Of a DNA stretch of 64,000 nucleotides, positions 52,026 through 63,601 are shown piece after piece. Under the pieces are notes generated by a model. It was not told where the DNA came from. It worked only from the letters and a program-made list of their open reading frames with translations, and ran no database searches. The number at the start of each line of letters is the position of its first letter. The stretch's first letter is position 1. The stretch comes from Dimorphilus gyrociliatus. Taxonomy: Eukaryota; Annelida; Polychaeta; Dinophilidae. Made by a program: the position numbers and the translations under genes. Location of the stretch: positions 713,167 through 777,166 of the forward strand of contig CAJFCJ010000005.1 in NCBI GenBank assembly GCA_904063045.1, written 5' to 3'.

Positions 52026-52058
<33 letters not shown>
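52026..52058. repeat. (AT)n microsatellite
   Basis: AT run with a TACTGTATA motif about 35 bases downstream (52089-52097). Confidence 0.95.
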
Positions 52059-52061
<3 letters not shown>

Positions 52062-52569
52062 TACATGTCAATAAACAAATATATGTATATACTGTATATA
52101 TTTATTTATATAAACGTTTATATGCATGTAACATCCTTTTTTCTTATCTTGTTCAGACACTTATTACACATCGTGCATAATCTGCATATATGTTTGTCAG
52201 CAATGAAATGTATTTGAAGTCAATAGGCCTATGGGCTGAGTCAAGTTTTAAATGAGAGAGTACGCAGTGGAAAAAGGGAGTTGCTGTTTTTTGGTGTTTT
52301 TTTGTTTTGTTTCGAAAACCAAGAAAAGGAATAAAAATGACAAGAAAAAAGAATTAAACGCAAAAAATGTCATAATTTTCCTTTTTTTGTAAATTCAATT
52401 AATTGTTAGCCAGCCGAATTCAAACAATAATTCAATTGGTATAACAATAATGACTTTCGAGAAGCCAAGTAGGGGACACGACGAGCTGCAGGAACCGGTT
52501 TATGTTTTTTTTTTTTGAGAGTTTATAATTATCTCAATCACAAAATGCACTTAAGTGATAAGTGAGTAG

Positions 52570-53025
52570 TCACGTGTTGACTGTCACTAAGGTGCTGTTT
52601 GCACCACTATTTGAACCAGCTGTGCCTCGGTCACCCGCTCCGCCGGTCGGTGAATTCGCTTGCGATCTTCTCTGAACTTGACTTTCACTTTCGACTCCAT
52701 TAACCACTCCTGTAATTTTATAAGATTTTGTTATTTACTAGAAAATACATAGAAAAAGAATATAAATAAGTGGAGAAGACGCTTAAAAACTAGCTTTCGT
52801 AAATGTCTAATAATAGAACTATATAACCTGTTAGAGACAAGAAAGCACTAAGCAAAAGAATAATATATTGATTAGTTTTTAGCGCAAAGTCAGATTGCAA
52901 ACAATAGTGAGCTTGTTTTGCTTTTTCTTTAAAAAACAAGATTTTCCTTTCATAACCGGAAACTTTCCTTAAGTTTTAACTATGTCTTTTCTTGTTTTTA
53001 TCTTTTGTCCTGCCTCCCACTTTCA

Positions 53026-53058
<33 letters not shown>

Positions 53059-53941
53059 CTATACTATATATCTGTCTTTCTCATTTTCTTTATCTGTCTT
53101 TGTGAATCTATCTCCTACAAGAATTCTCTAAACCTCGCCTATCACCTCCTCTATCCCAACCTAAAAGTTATATCTCTCTCTCCTAGAAAAGCTTCTAAAA
53201 TAACTTTTTTCTTTAAAAAAAAAATAGCTCTTAAAATAGAATATGCAAATATAGATGTAATTTTCTTTTGTAAAAAAAAGTACTTAATTTTACTTGTAAG
53301 TATATTTTTAGTTTGGTTTGTTAAGATATTTTTGATTTTGAGTTTTAGTTTCACTCTGCACAAGACAGACAACACTGAATTAAGTGCAAACGCAAGTTTT
53401 AATTTATCAGTTGATTTAAACAAAGATAAATTTCACATCATCCCTTCAGTTTATGCGACGCCTGGTCATGTTGGCTGTCTGGTGCCGAAGCGCAAATCAA
53501 GACCATCTTTATGATGGTTAAAAGAACCAACCAAGGCTTTTTTTTTAAGTTTGTTCGTTTACTCAGAAAATTGAAATTATTGTTCTCTACTGAGTATAGA
53601 GAACGATAGAATGATGGGAGATGGGGGACTAGGGGTTTTTATATAGTTTTGTTTTTTTGGAGAGGGGAGGGGTTTCTCAGCCTCGGTTGGTCCTGAATGA
53701 ACTAGCACAACATACCGGCACAAGTCGAGCCTCGTTTAAGATCAGTAACTCTAACTGGAGAGCCGGGTGACGCGCAAATCTCGACTAATCTGGGCTGCGA
53801 GGACGATGTCTGGCTAGACGCTCGTCTGGAAGACCTTTGTGCAGTGCCTGTGTCGTCCGTCGACACTGTTGTATTCCTCTCATTGTGATGATTAATCATT
53901 AACATCGGAACCGATTCGTCGGCGTTTCCTGGAGCGGACAT
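52570..53941 (-). CDS. Unrecognised 121-aa serine-rich ORF downstream of the Shaw stop
   Basis: Two exons, 53941-53716 and 52709-52570, join in phase 1 through good splice sites (GCCG|GTATGT, TTACAG|GAG) to give 122 codons. The frame starts MSAPGNADESVPMLM and ends NSTLVTVNT. The protein is hydrophilic and rich in S, T and R, with no helix, motif or family that I recognise. Its ATG lies on the same exon as the last Shaw codons, 2 bases after their stop and in another frame, and an in-frame TAG lies four codons before it. It could be a downstream ORF of the Shaw mRNA, an alternative Shaw C-terminus reached by splicing I did not find, or a separate gene with its own promoter (see the cluster at 55366-55402). 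The high-GC, repeat-free sequence supports coding use. Confidence 0.5.
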
Positions 53942-53942
53942 A

Positions 53943-55214
53943 TTAAGATACTAGTCCCGAACTACAACGGCCTATGAAAAAAAGAGGGATAGAGATTGTT
54001 AAGGAGGATGTTCTTCCTGCTTCCTTTTTTTTGCTAAAAAAGGCGTCGTAAATTATATAATTATTAGCACAATTATATGCTGTTCTTTTTACGAAAAGTA
54101 TTGTTTGTCAGGAGAGAGTCATATCCTCTAACTAGTCTCAAATTGAATAGGCCGATGTAGGAATATTTACAGCTAACTCAAAATTGAATAGAAATTTGTT
54201 TCTTCTATAGTAAAGAAAGCATGCGCAGACAGGTTACGTGACCAGAACCCGGAATGATTGCATATGATTAAAAAAGAAACTGAAGCATAAACTGAAGAAA
54301 TTAAATCTATGCGGTTTATCATTAGCATTGGTGGGGTGCTCAAAAAGGTCATGCAGCGCGTCCTAGTAAAGCGCGTTACTTAGCGTTACCTGATTGTCGG
54401 GCTGCTGGAGAAAAACCTGCACAACAATTGACATTTAAGACAACATTTAAAAAGCAATACATGATAAATGTCATGTATTGTTGAACTGAAAGAATGGTGA
54501 TGAAGGCGATTAGCGCGATGATTTATGAAAATGAATATATCATTTGATGATGATGAATGAATGGTCATGGGAGAAATAAGGGCAAATAACGACTTACTCC
54601 TGAAGGGCATCATTTCTTGGATGGCCCCACCTTGTGCTTTGAAAAATTGGCAAACATTTTAATATTAAACATCTTCCTTAAAAAAAGTTTCATTTAAAAA
54701 ATGCCTAAATCCTAAAGTGTATAATCCTATCAACAACAAAAAAAAGACCAATAATTACTGTGTTTTATACACTAAATATCTCATTAATATGCAAATTTAT
54801 GCGTAATAATTAAACCAATGAATAAACAAGTGAATGTTACAGATATTTATGTACTTTCTTTCAAAAATGTTAAAAATTAGAGTATATTTAAATATATAAA
54901 GTATACAATATATACTTAATTCAACTGTTGAATATTTTTAATAAAAAGTTTCTCTAATTATTTTGCTCATGTGTCAATTTAAGTTCTAGAGAATAAATTT
55001 AATTTGTCAGTTGTCACAGTCGTTTTAATTCTAGTTTATCTATTTATTTTTTTTTAAAAAAAATCAAAGTAAGCAACTAAAGTTGTGGTAATGTTTTTAA
55101 AAAAATAAACAAAAAAGCATTGATAAGTTTATAGTAATATATGTCGTTTTTAAATAAAAAGTAACATATACATATACATATATATATATATATTAATCAA
55201 TCTAATTAAAGTTC

Positions 55215-55255
<41 letters not shown>

Positions 55256-58200
55256 TATATATGTTTGTGTAAGTATATAAATATAAATATAACGATATAC
55301 GCATGCAAAAATAAAGAGATAGAGATAAGAGATCAAAAACCAATTTTTCAAAGGTTAGTGGAATCAAAATGGCCGACCGATCAGTGATCGCAATGCGCAT
55401 GCTCGTGCCAGAAGAGAAAAAAATTATTATTTCTGTTTTTTTTTTAACCTAAAAAAGAATAAGCGCATGACGCCAAAAGCGACTGTTATACTTGTCACCT
55501 ATGAAAAAAATTTGTTCCTTTAGTATAAATATTATATATATATATATATTAAAAGAGAATGTTATAGTTATTAAAAAGAAATTTCAATATACAGGTATAT
55601 AAATGTATTTATACACCTGTATATTTATATATATATATATATATATATAAATATCTCTATTAATAAATTGAAACAAAAGAAACAAAAAGAGAGACGACAA
55701 GCAACGAGAAGGAAAGAGAAATGCTATGAAATAAAAAACGACGCTTTGCGACAGCTGCTTCGACAATTGGACTGTGAAATTTAATTTCTAGAGATTTTCT
55801 TCTAATTGTCTAGTCTGCTATTTATTCTGTTGATATTTTTTCTCATTTCTTCCTCTTCCCGTCTATCTTTCCTTTGGTCAGAGGAAATAATTGAATTTGT
55901 TGGACTTTTTCTTTCAAACTAGATTATTATATTTAGATATAGACCTTCTGGTTCATGATATAACTGTTGTGTAGCTGATTATTCGCTTATAGGACTTGTA
56001 ACTTAATAAAAGTGGATTTTCAAAGTCCAATTGTCAATGTTTGAGATGTTATTCTAGCAAACACCAAACTCTATATCTATATATGGCTATATACTGTATA
56101 TACAGTATATCATATAGTCATATATAAATGTAAGTATATATAAATAAATAAGTGAATGTACTTTTTTCTTTTACATTTGTGAAGTCGTTAATATACTTAC
56201 CAATCCTATTTAATTTATTTTCCATACCAGGAGGATGGTTGTGTTTGACAGCATTCATTCTTCTGGCATGTGCTGGACCACCCTGTGACGGTGCCCCTGG
56301 TCCCCTTCCTTTCGGTCGTACCGCTTCAACCGGTAAGACTCGCCTTCTCTTTTTAGGTAGCTTCGCTCTAGCTTGTGTATGAGAATAGAAAAGGGCGAAA
56401 TTGGACACAATAACCGGGACAGGTAGGGCTATTGTCAATACTCCGAGTAGGGCACATAAGGCTCCGACGAACATGCCTACGTAAGTCTTTGGAGTCATAT
56501 CTCCGTATCCGACTGTAAACAAAATGATAATTAATTAAGAGTATATTCCTTCTATTATTCCATATAATATATAAGTATTTCCTATAACATAAAATTAATT
56601 CCGTTTTTTGTGTATGTGTGTTTTTTTAATTACAAACTCTTTTCTCTCTCTTTCTCCTTTATCTTAAATAAATAACTCTTCTTCGCTAATTAACACCTTC
56701 GGATAAATTAAACTTTTATGTCGCATTTTTCAGGAAAATTATAAATATTATTATAATAGGATTCTTAAAAAATGGAAAAAAGACGAGGAAAAACTTGTGT
56801 TAATAGTCTCCTATTTCTAGTACAATCAGGAGAAATTGATTTTTTTTCTTCTCTATTTAATTAGTAGAAAAGAATTTTTTCACTTTTTCTCTTCGTCCCT
56901 TTCCCTCTTTCTTAAATTTCTGTCTTAAAAATAACATATGAATACTAATAGTTAAAACTTTTTCCTCTCTTTCTTTCTCTCTCTCTTCCTGCTGAAGAAG
57001 TTTGCTAAGATTTAGTTAGATTTATTGATTTATATGTCACCGGTGTTTATAGACTGCTTTCCAAAGATTGATATTGTAAATATCTCGGAAGGTTGAATTG
57101 CATTCTCTACTGCCGATGACACTTGAAAATATATAATTATATACCATATACATATATACATTTCTTCCATCATGCATATAATGTACATATATAGAAATTT
57201 GCTTATTCCCCAATTTGTTCTCTAACGACCCCGGTACTATTCGAAATTCCAAGAAGGCAGATTGTAATCGGGCACCGTAAAATAGAGGACGTAATTTAAG
57301 AAACGGGACTCTTATCTCTTATTTTATCTTTATTCCTATCGGCAACGATCGAAAATTGAAACGTTCGAGTAGTCTTCAAACACGAAGCGGGGATATAGAA
57401 GCAATAATCTATCGTCTTTCTAACAAAAGAACACAAATTTCTTTTTCTTCTCCTTTTAATTAACAATTCATGATTTTCTTTTCAAAAGGTTTTCTCGCTA
57501 TAGTTACACTCTTATTCGATATGTTTTTCAATCATTATTGAATAAGTTTAACCTTGAGACGAAGAGTTCGAAACGCCTTTGCCAACCGAGAGGGGAAATT
57601 TTTATTACTAATTATTTACATTAGAGATTATATGAAAAATAAAGATGCTAGCGTTATTAAATTATGGATGAGAGATAAAGGAATTCTTCGAAAAGTTTAA
57701 ATTATGTGCTTTCATTTTTAAATGATTTGAGAATTGAGGCTGGGAGGAGCTTGAGGCTAAAAAACAAGTTTTAGCAGAGTATAGATAATAAATACGTCGA
57801 ACCACGCCTATCTTTCCCTAATCGAAATGCTCTCGAGCAGTTCTTTCAGCTTGTAACCTCTAACCAGAGTATCTACAATGTTGGATGTTGGAAAATAATT
57901 TGTACAGCCAGAAAATACATTTGCCCCTCAGCAAAGTCATGCACAACAGTAACCCTAAACCTGATGGAAACCGAAATTTTTCTATATTATTTCTTCTTAA
58001 TACGTATAAGCTTGTCAACCTACAAGCACTTTTTTGATACAACTAGACCTAGAAAAAGGAAATATATTTTCTACTCTCACAGTTCTCATTCTCCGCTGTT
58101 CTATCATTTTAAACTTTTCCTCCATTTTAACATACTGGTAGTATCAAATATTTGAGTGCACATACAGCCTACATTATACATATCTTTCTTTCATTTTTCT

Positions 58201-59267
58201 TTACATTTCTACAATTCTATTCACTCTTGCTAACTCCATTTCTCTCTCTCTCTCTCTCTCTTCATGTCTTTTTTTTACTTCTCTATTTTCTCTTTTATCA
58301 ATTAGACAATAACCCGAGGGCCTTCAGTATTATTAAAAATGGTTTTAAAATATAGATGAAAGTTGGTCTTTGCCAAACCAGGTTAGATGAACCGCCAGGG
58401 GGAATAAAAAAGCGTTTTTTTATAATAAGAAGAGAGAGAAAAAGAGAGTAGGATAGAAAAGATGCTCCAAGTCTAAGAAAATGACGTAAGAGGGAGAGAG
58501 AGAAAGAAAGGGAAGATAAAGATAAAGAATAAAAGGCGTAGATACAGCTAAGAGAGAGTTAGATATAGATACACTTGATGAAGGGTAAATGAAAGATTAT
58601 CCTTTTGAGGAGTTAAGGAGATTATAGTATTATACTGTTCAAACTAGAGGGGATAAAACTTACCCGTTGTCATGGTTACAATAGCCCACCACAAACCGAC
58701 CGGAATGCTAGTGAAATCATTATTAGGATTGTATTGAATCCGCTCAGCATAGAATATCAGCGCTGCGAAGATAACAATACCGATGACCAAGAAGAAAATG
58801 AGCAGGAACAATTCATGAGCGGACGCTTTGAACGTATGTATAAGAATTTTCAAGCCGGGCGAATGCCTCGTTAACTTGAATAACCTCATTATCCTTATTA
58901 TTGAGAAAAATTCAAGAATATCATTTGACTTTTCCATTCTAGTCAGCATAAAGTCCAAATAAAAGGACAAAGTTGCTACCATATCAATAACGTTGACCGG
59001 TGCTTTCAAAAAATCCAATTTACTAGGCGTTACTATAAAGCGGATGATAATTTCGAAGGTGAACCAAGCATTACACGCACATTCGACATAGAAGAAGCTA
59101 CTGTGAGGTTCTGTCTTCTTCTTTTCCAATGTCCAAGTGAAATTACCGGATGAGTCTATTGAAATTGTCTTATTTTCGATGACTGGCACTCGCATGTTCG
59201 GATGAGTTTTTAGGCAAAATGAGAGAATTGAGACGATAATGAAGAACACAGAAACTACGGCTACAAC
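53943..59267 (-). CDS. Shaw: Shaw/Kv3-type voltage-gated potassium channel, 3' part (S1 to C-terminus)
   Basis: Pore-forming Kv subunit, partial at its 5' end: the T1 tetramerisation exons are not found in the remaining 4.7 kb. Exons in translation order: 59267-58664, 56512-56201, 54636-54598, 54416-54390, 53971-53943 (1011 nt, 336 residues). The first begins [15 protein letters not shown] (S1) and includes an NFT glycosylation site in the S1-S2 loop. S4 is [18 protein letters not shown], with the few charges typical of Shaw. The intron after MTTG splits the selectivity filter TVGYGD. S6 is [14 protein letters not shown] with the PVP bend. [16 protein letters not shown] and a Gly/Pro-rich tail match protostome Shaw. 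The two microexons (39 and 27 nt) and the last 29 nt keep the frame, ending CSSGLVS. The microexon C-terminus is less certain than the channel core. Confidence 0.88.
55219..55252. repeat. (AT)n microsatellite
   Basis: AT repeat in the Shaw intron between 54637 and 56200, about 110 bases from the YY1/NRF1-like cluster. Confidence 0.95.
55366..55402. promoter_or_regulatory. Candidate internal promoter: YY1-like and NRF1-like sites
   Basis: AAAATGGCC (55366-55374) resembles YY1 sites and TGCGCATGC (55394-55402) matches the NRF1 palindrome core. They lie 28 bases apart in an AT-rich Shaw intron, upstream on the minus strand of the microexons and the 121-aa ORF. A second NRF1-like GCATGCGCA lies at 54219-54227, immediately upstream of the exon with that ORF's ATG. 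Promoter activity is inference. Confidence 0.35.
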
Positions 59268-59658
59268 CTGTAAAAGAAAGAGTAAATTTTAATATCTTTA
59301 AATGATCATACAACAAAGTAGTTTAATTGAAAGTTCTACGCAATAAATATGATTTTGATTATATGTAAAGTTAAACATTTGTCTTGTCTTTCCACTGCAA
59401 TTCGTTTACATTTCTCTATTTAAAAACATATCTCAATAAAATTTAAATAAAGTCTATTAAAAATGTATCTCTTTTTTAATTGAAAATGTGACAACTGTCT
59501 ATTTTTGCTTGAAGGATGCACGCTATACAAAGGCTAATGACTGGATTTCAGAATCTTTTCGTATAATATTCACGTTTGTAGATAGAAACGAACAGTGAGT
59601 AATATAATTAATATAATCTAATTACTTGATAAATACTGTAAGGATCGTATATATTTAC

Positions 59659-59660
<2 letters not shown>

Positions 59661-59711
<51 letters not shown>

Positions 59712-59725
59712 CGGGGTAGGGAGGG
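59661..59725 (+). repeat. (GA)n run ending in a canonical G-quadruplex motif
   Basis: A GA microsatellite leads into GGGCGGGGTAGGGAGGG (59709-59725): four runs of three or more G separated by loops of 1, 2 and 1 bases. It lies on the template strand of the Shaw gene, upstream of the first coding exon seen here. Confidence 0.8.
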
Positions 59726-62635
59726 AGGCGGAAAGGGAAAGGTTTATCAAGGTGAATAGATTACGTTTTATATAAAAAAAATTCGATATAGTGTATACTA
59801 TTGTATATAAATTTTAATTATTCCATCCAGTCACACTTCTTCAACTGCTTAACAATAAAGACAGTTACAATGTTCATTTCTTCTATTAAATTTACTGCAA
59901 TTAGCAAAAAACAAGAAAGCAAAAAAAGAAAAACCTAAGAGAGAAACTAGCTATTTATGACATACAATTGTCTTTCAAGTGAATTGTAGACCTACAACAC
60001 TTTCAAGATTTATACAATTAATCAATGTATATTAGCTGATTTATTTCTCTGTGCATTTGGTCGATTTTTGTCTGATTCTGCTGCCCTTCTCCTTACAAAT
60101 ACAGCATATATACTAATATATATATATATGTGCAGTTGATAGAACAACACTAAAACGTGTGATGCTAAAGTACTTTCCTCTTACTTTTGACATTTTGAAC
60201 TATATATTAGATTTATATTGGGAGTATTTATTAGGGTCAGAAGGTGATATATTAGAGACACTTTTGCGGCTAATAATTTACACTAGTCATTGATATTTTT
60301 AGATTCTTACACAAAAAAATGATAAGTTGTATTATTAAAAGTTTAGCACAGTTGCCTATAATACAAAAGTGATTAGTAAATTGTTGATTAAAATCGATAC
60401 AACGTAATTAATTTTAGCATTTCTAACTGTTCTTGTTAATTACAATGTATTTAAAAGGGTTGAAAAATACTATTACAAAAAAAATAGTAGCCCAATAATT
60501 TTACTAGTAAAATCAACCGTTCGTATTGTACATATGGTGGAATAGAGTTCCTAACTATAGCGATCCGTCTATATTCATATTGATCAAGAGTCACTAGCGT
60601 CTAATATATTTTTCTCATTGGTTCCACATCAGTTATCAGAGATCATTTAACAGTCTTGGGAATATCTGTCTTTTCTATACTTGTTAAATAATTCTACGTA
60701 GAATTTGACAACATTTCCCCCTTTCCTCTTGCCTCTTTTGTGCTCTTCTTCTCTCCCAGCCTGATTTTCACATTAATCGTTTTCCTTTCACTACCCTACA
60801 TCACCAGGCCTGTATTCTACACCCTCGTTTCCTCTTGCCCTGTCCCTGTCAACAAACTACGGCCACGCCCCCTCTCCTTTTTTTTTCTTTTCTCTGGGTG
60901 TATGTCCCCCTATCTTCAAGTAAATCTGACTTTTTCTCTCGCTATCTTCCCTATATCGTATTTTATATCTGGCCTTTATCTATCTTAAGGCAGCGTAAAG
61001 CGAAGCTTTATTTTATAATATATCGAAATATACTAATATTTTTGTAACATATGTCAACTTTTTGAATAATTTAAAGAGTAATTGAGTTATTTATCATACT
61101 TTTGTCCATTATGTTAATCTAGCAAATTATTAAATATCAAATAATCAAATACCATCATATGATCAAAAAGAGATAAGGCGAGTGAATACTCTTTGGATTA
61201 ATGGGAGAGAAAATTTATTACATCGATAACAAAAATTGTTTTATCTCTACCTTTTCGTTGTTAAATAATAGCATGGAGGTGAAAGTTATCGAGATTTGTG
61301 TAGATTTTTTCTCTTCTTCCGCCCCTTTCCGTTTACTTGCCTTCTTCTCCTTCCCTCTTCTCTTTTTTATCCGAAAAGGAAATCGCAGAGGAAGAGGGAA
61401 AGAAGACGGTAAATTGTTTTGGGAAACACGAAAAACAAAAGTGAAAAATCGATTGAGAAGAATCGATCTATTAGTTTGAGCACGCTATGCCATAAAAGCG
61501 CTGAATGTTTATCACTCTTGTGTATTTTTTCGTCAATACAAACAATTAAAAGTATATTGTTAATTTGTGAATAAGAAATCGTTACCTAACTGATTTATTA
61601 AAAAGTTATGATTTAAATTATGAAAATTCTTCATAGGATATACAGTATATATATATAGAGTTTATAGATATGTCTATGAATACGTGTGTTCTATAGACAG
61701 AGTCGTTCAATAGCGTTTAAGAAAAATGGATTAAAGAGGAGAAAAAAAAGACCATAGCGTATACTTTTAAAACGCTACAACGCTTGGTTATATATTTTCA
61801 AAGTAACTAAATTCTTTTCTTGACAATTAAGCAACATAAATCTCAAATTAAAAACACAAAAATGAAGAAATCAATAAATAACAACACCTCATTTAACTTT
61901 GACGTCAATTTAGAATAGTTAAATATTTTATAACCATTCTCCAAATTGCCCTAATTAGTGGTGGGTAAATTCAATACAAAAAGCCTCCTACCGATCAATC
62001 TTGTATCACACACAAAGCGATAAACAATAAAAAAAAAAAACAGTCGATACAGAAATTATAGAATGTTTCTGTACTTATTGTAAACAAACAAAACAGCTTC
62101 TCTTTAAACAAGGAAAAATTCTTCTGAAAACTCTCTAAAATAACGACAACTCCGACGATCTTCATCAATTATTCAAAGATTTACTCGGCGCTTAAGAGAC
62201 GCTGATAGGGCTAATTTTGGCGTCTAGACCAGAAGCGCCTGGATCTCACCCTACCCCTTTCATCCTTTTTATTTATTATTTGTTTTATTCTTTTATTCAA
62301 CTATACGTAGACGCCATTATTCGTCTATAATAAGGATTAATGTAATAATTGTACAAAATTCCGGTCTATTTATTTCAAAAGATCCGCAGAAGATTAATAA
62401 CGTTTTTATAATATCCTTTTAAAGGGAAAGACATTGCCTTTCTACCTTAATTAACGGAGCGTAAGAAAATTATAGACCGATTATTCCAAAGAAGCGGTTA
62501 ATTAAGGTTTTAAAAGAACATAAAGTGAAATTATTTTTCATACGAATCAGTTATTGTTTCATATAAAAAAAAATCTCTTGTTCTCCTCGCTAACTATAGA
62601 TATGTAAAAATTAATTTCAAGGGACTCATCTTTCC

Positions 62636-62725
62636 TTCTCTTCCTCCTCCTCCTCCTCCTCCTCCTCCGCCTCTTCTTCTTCTTTTTCTTCTTCTCCTTC
62701 TTCTTCTTCTTATTCTTCTGCCTCT
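62636..62725. repeat. (TCC)n/(TTC)n polypyrimidine tract
   Basis: About 90 bases of nearly pure pyrimidines made of TCC then TTC triplets. Its complement is an open frame of poly-Arg/Lys, which I regard as an artefact of the repeat. Confidence 0.9.
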
Positions 62726-63505
62726 TGTACTTCAAATTTTCCCTCTCCTGTCCGTCTCTTTCTATGCCTAACCCCAACACCTCTTTCTCTCTCTTTTCGT
62801 CATTAAAAAAGTGCACTGTCAAAACCACTTTTCATCATTTCCCAACAATTTTTCTGACATTTTGCTGGAGCGCTCACTTTTTTGCAAATAGTTCTGCTAT
62901 TAGGGCAATAAGGGTCAAAAACCTTCGAGACATTGCATTGCCAGATAATATGAGACTGGGGACAGAACGAAGAAAGGCTGCCAAGTAGAAAATATAATCT
63001 TTGTCAAAGAGTGAGAGGAATGAGAAATGGGCAAGAAAATGGGGAGAGAGTATCACGAAAAGGGTTATTCTTATTATCTAAAGCTCTTTAGCATATAGCC
63101 ATGTCCCTTCTAAAGACAAGAGACTGAAAATACTATTTGAACATCACTCAGACCGGAAAAACCAATTAGGGTCAATATTGTGTAAAATATGTTTAGAATG
63201 GTTAAGGAGACAGACAAGTAGAGTGGGATCGGCTAAGAGAAAGAATTGTATCTCAAAGTTTGTCAATTACTCAACTGTCCCTGACCTATTTTTAAACGTC
63301 ATTTTTCTATTCCCTTTACTTACTAAACAACTACTATTAGGAAAAGGGCGAGTTCAGGAATTGATCGTCACCCGTGGCCTTTTCCTTGCCGCAGGTGTTG
63401 GATATGGGCTCCTTATGAATATTGATAGAGGTCAGCTAGCAACCAATCACCTTCCGATTCATCTTGTTTGCTCATAAAGCAAACTCTATAAACAATAGGT
63501 GCTCA

Positions 63506-63601
63506 TGACGTCACTGTGCGACGCCGTTGCTTAGGGCAACAATATGTATAAACGCCTCCTCGGACTACCTGACTTTAGTCGAGAGTTGTTTCCATAGTAA
63601 C
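63506..63601. promoter_or_regulatory. CRE plus two RFX X-box-like sites around a TATA box
   Basis: Perfect CRE palindrome TGACGTCA at 63506-63513, X-box-like inverted repeat GTTGCTTAGGGCAAC at 63526-63540, TATAAA at 63547-63552, and a full-consensus X-box GTTTCCATAGTAAC at 63588-63601. The surrounding 100 bases are richer in GC than the rest. This looks like a core promoter, possibly of a gene to the right on the plus strand or of the Shaw gene on the minus strand. Confidence 0.5.

Larger units (their letters stand above)
45290..52569. other. 7.3 kb gene-poor region
   Basis: No coding exon that I can support. It contains GA repeat 47367-47451, CT repeat 48734-48768, AT repeats at 50751-50780, 51385-51420 and 52026-52058, a four-unit 10-bp tandem repeat at 48311-48350, and a TGTCAC/GTGACA near-palindrome at 49079-49097. 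A slightly less AT-rich patch at 46450-47000 has short broken frames that might be remnants of something but cannot be assigned. Confidence 0.65.

Noticed and set aside
53005-53514. 169-codon plus-strand frame opposite the intron of the 121-aa ORF
   Set aside because: Begins in an AT repeat, low complexity and no motif; the other strand gives a spliced model with clear sites.
56152-56382. Plus-strand frame opposite the Shaw S6 exon
   Set aside because: Antisense shadow of the conserved channel exon.
62559-62828. Poly-Lys/Arg open frame on the minus strand
   Set aside because: Translation of a TCC/TTC repeat; repeats often stay open by chance.
63178-63477. 99-codon plus-strand frame near the right end
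   Set aside because: No family, no ATG at the start and no matching splice partner; it cannot be tied to the nearby promoter-like cluster.
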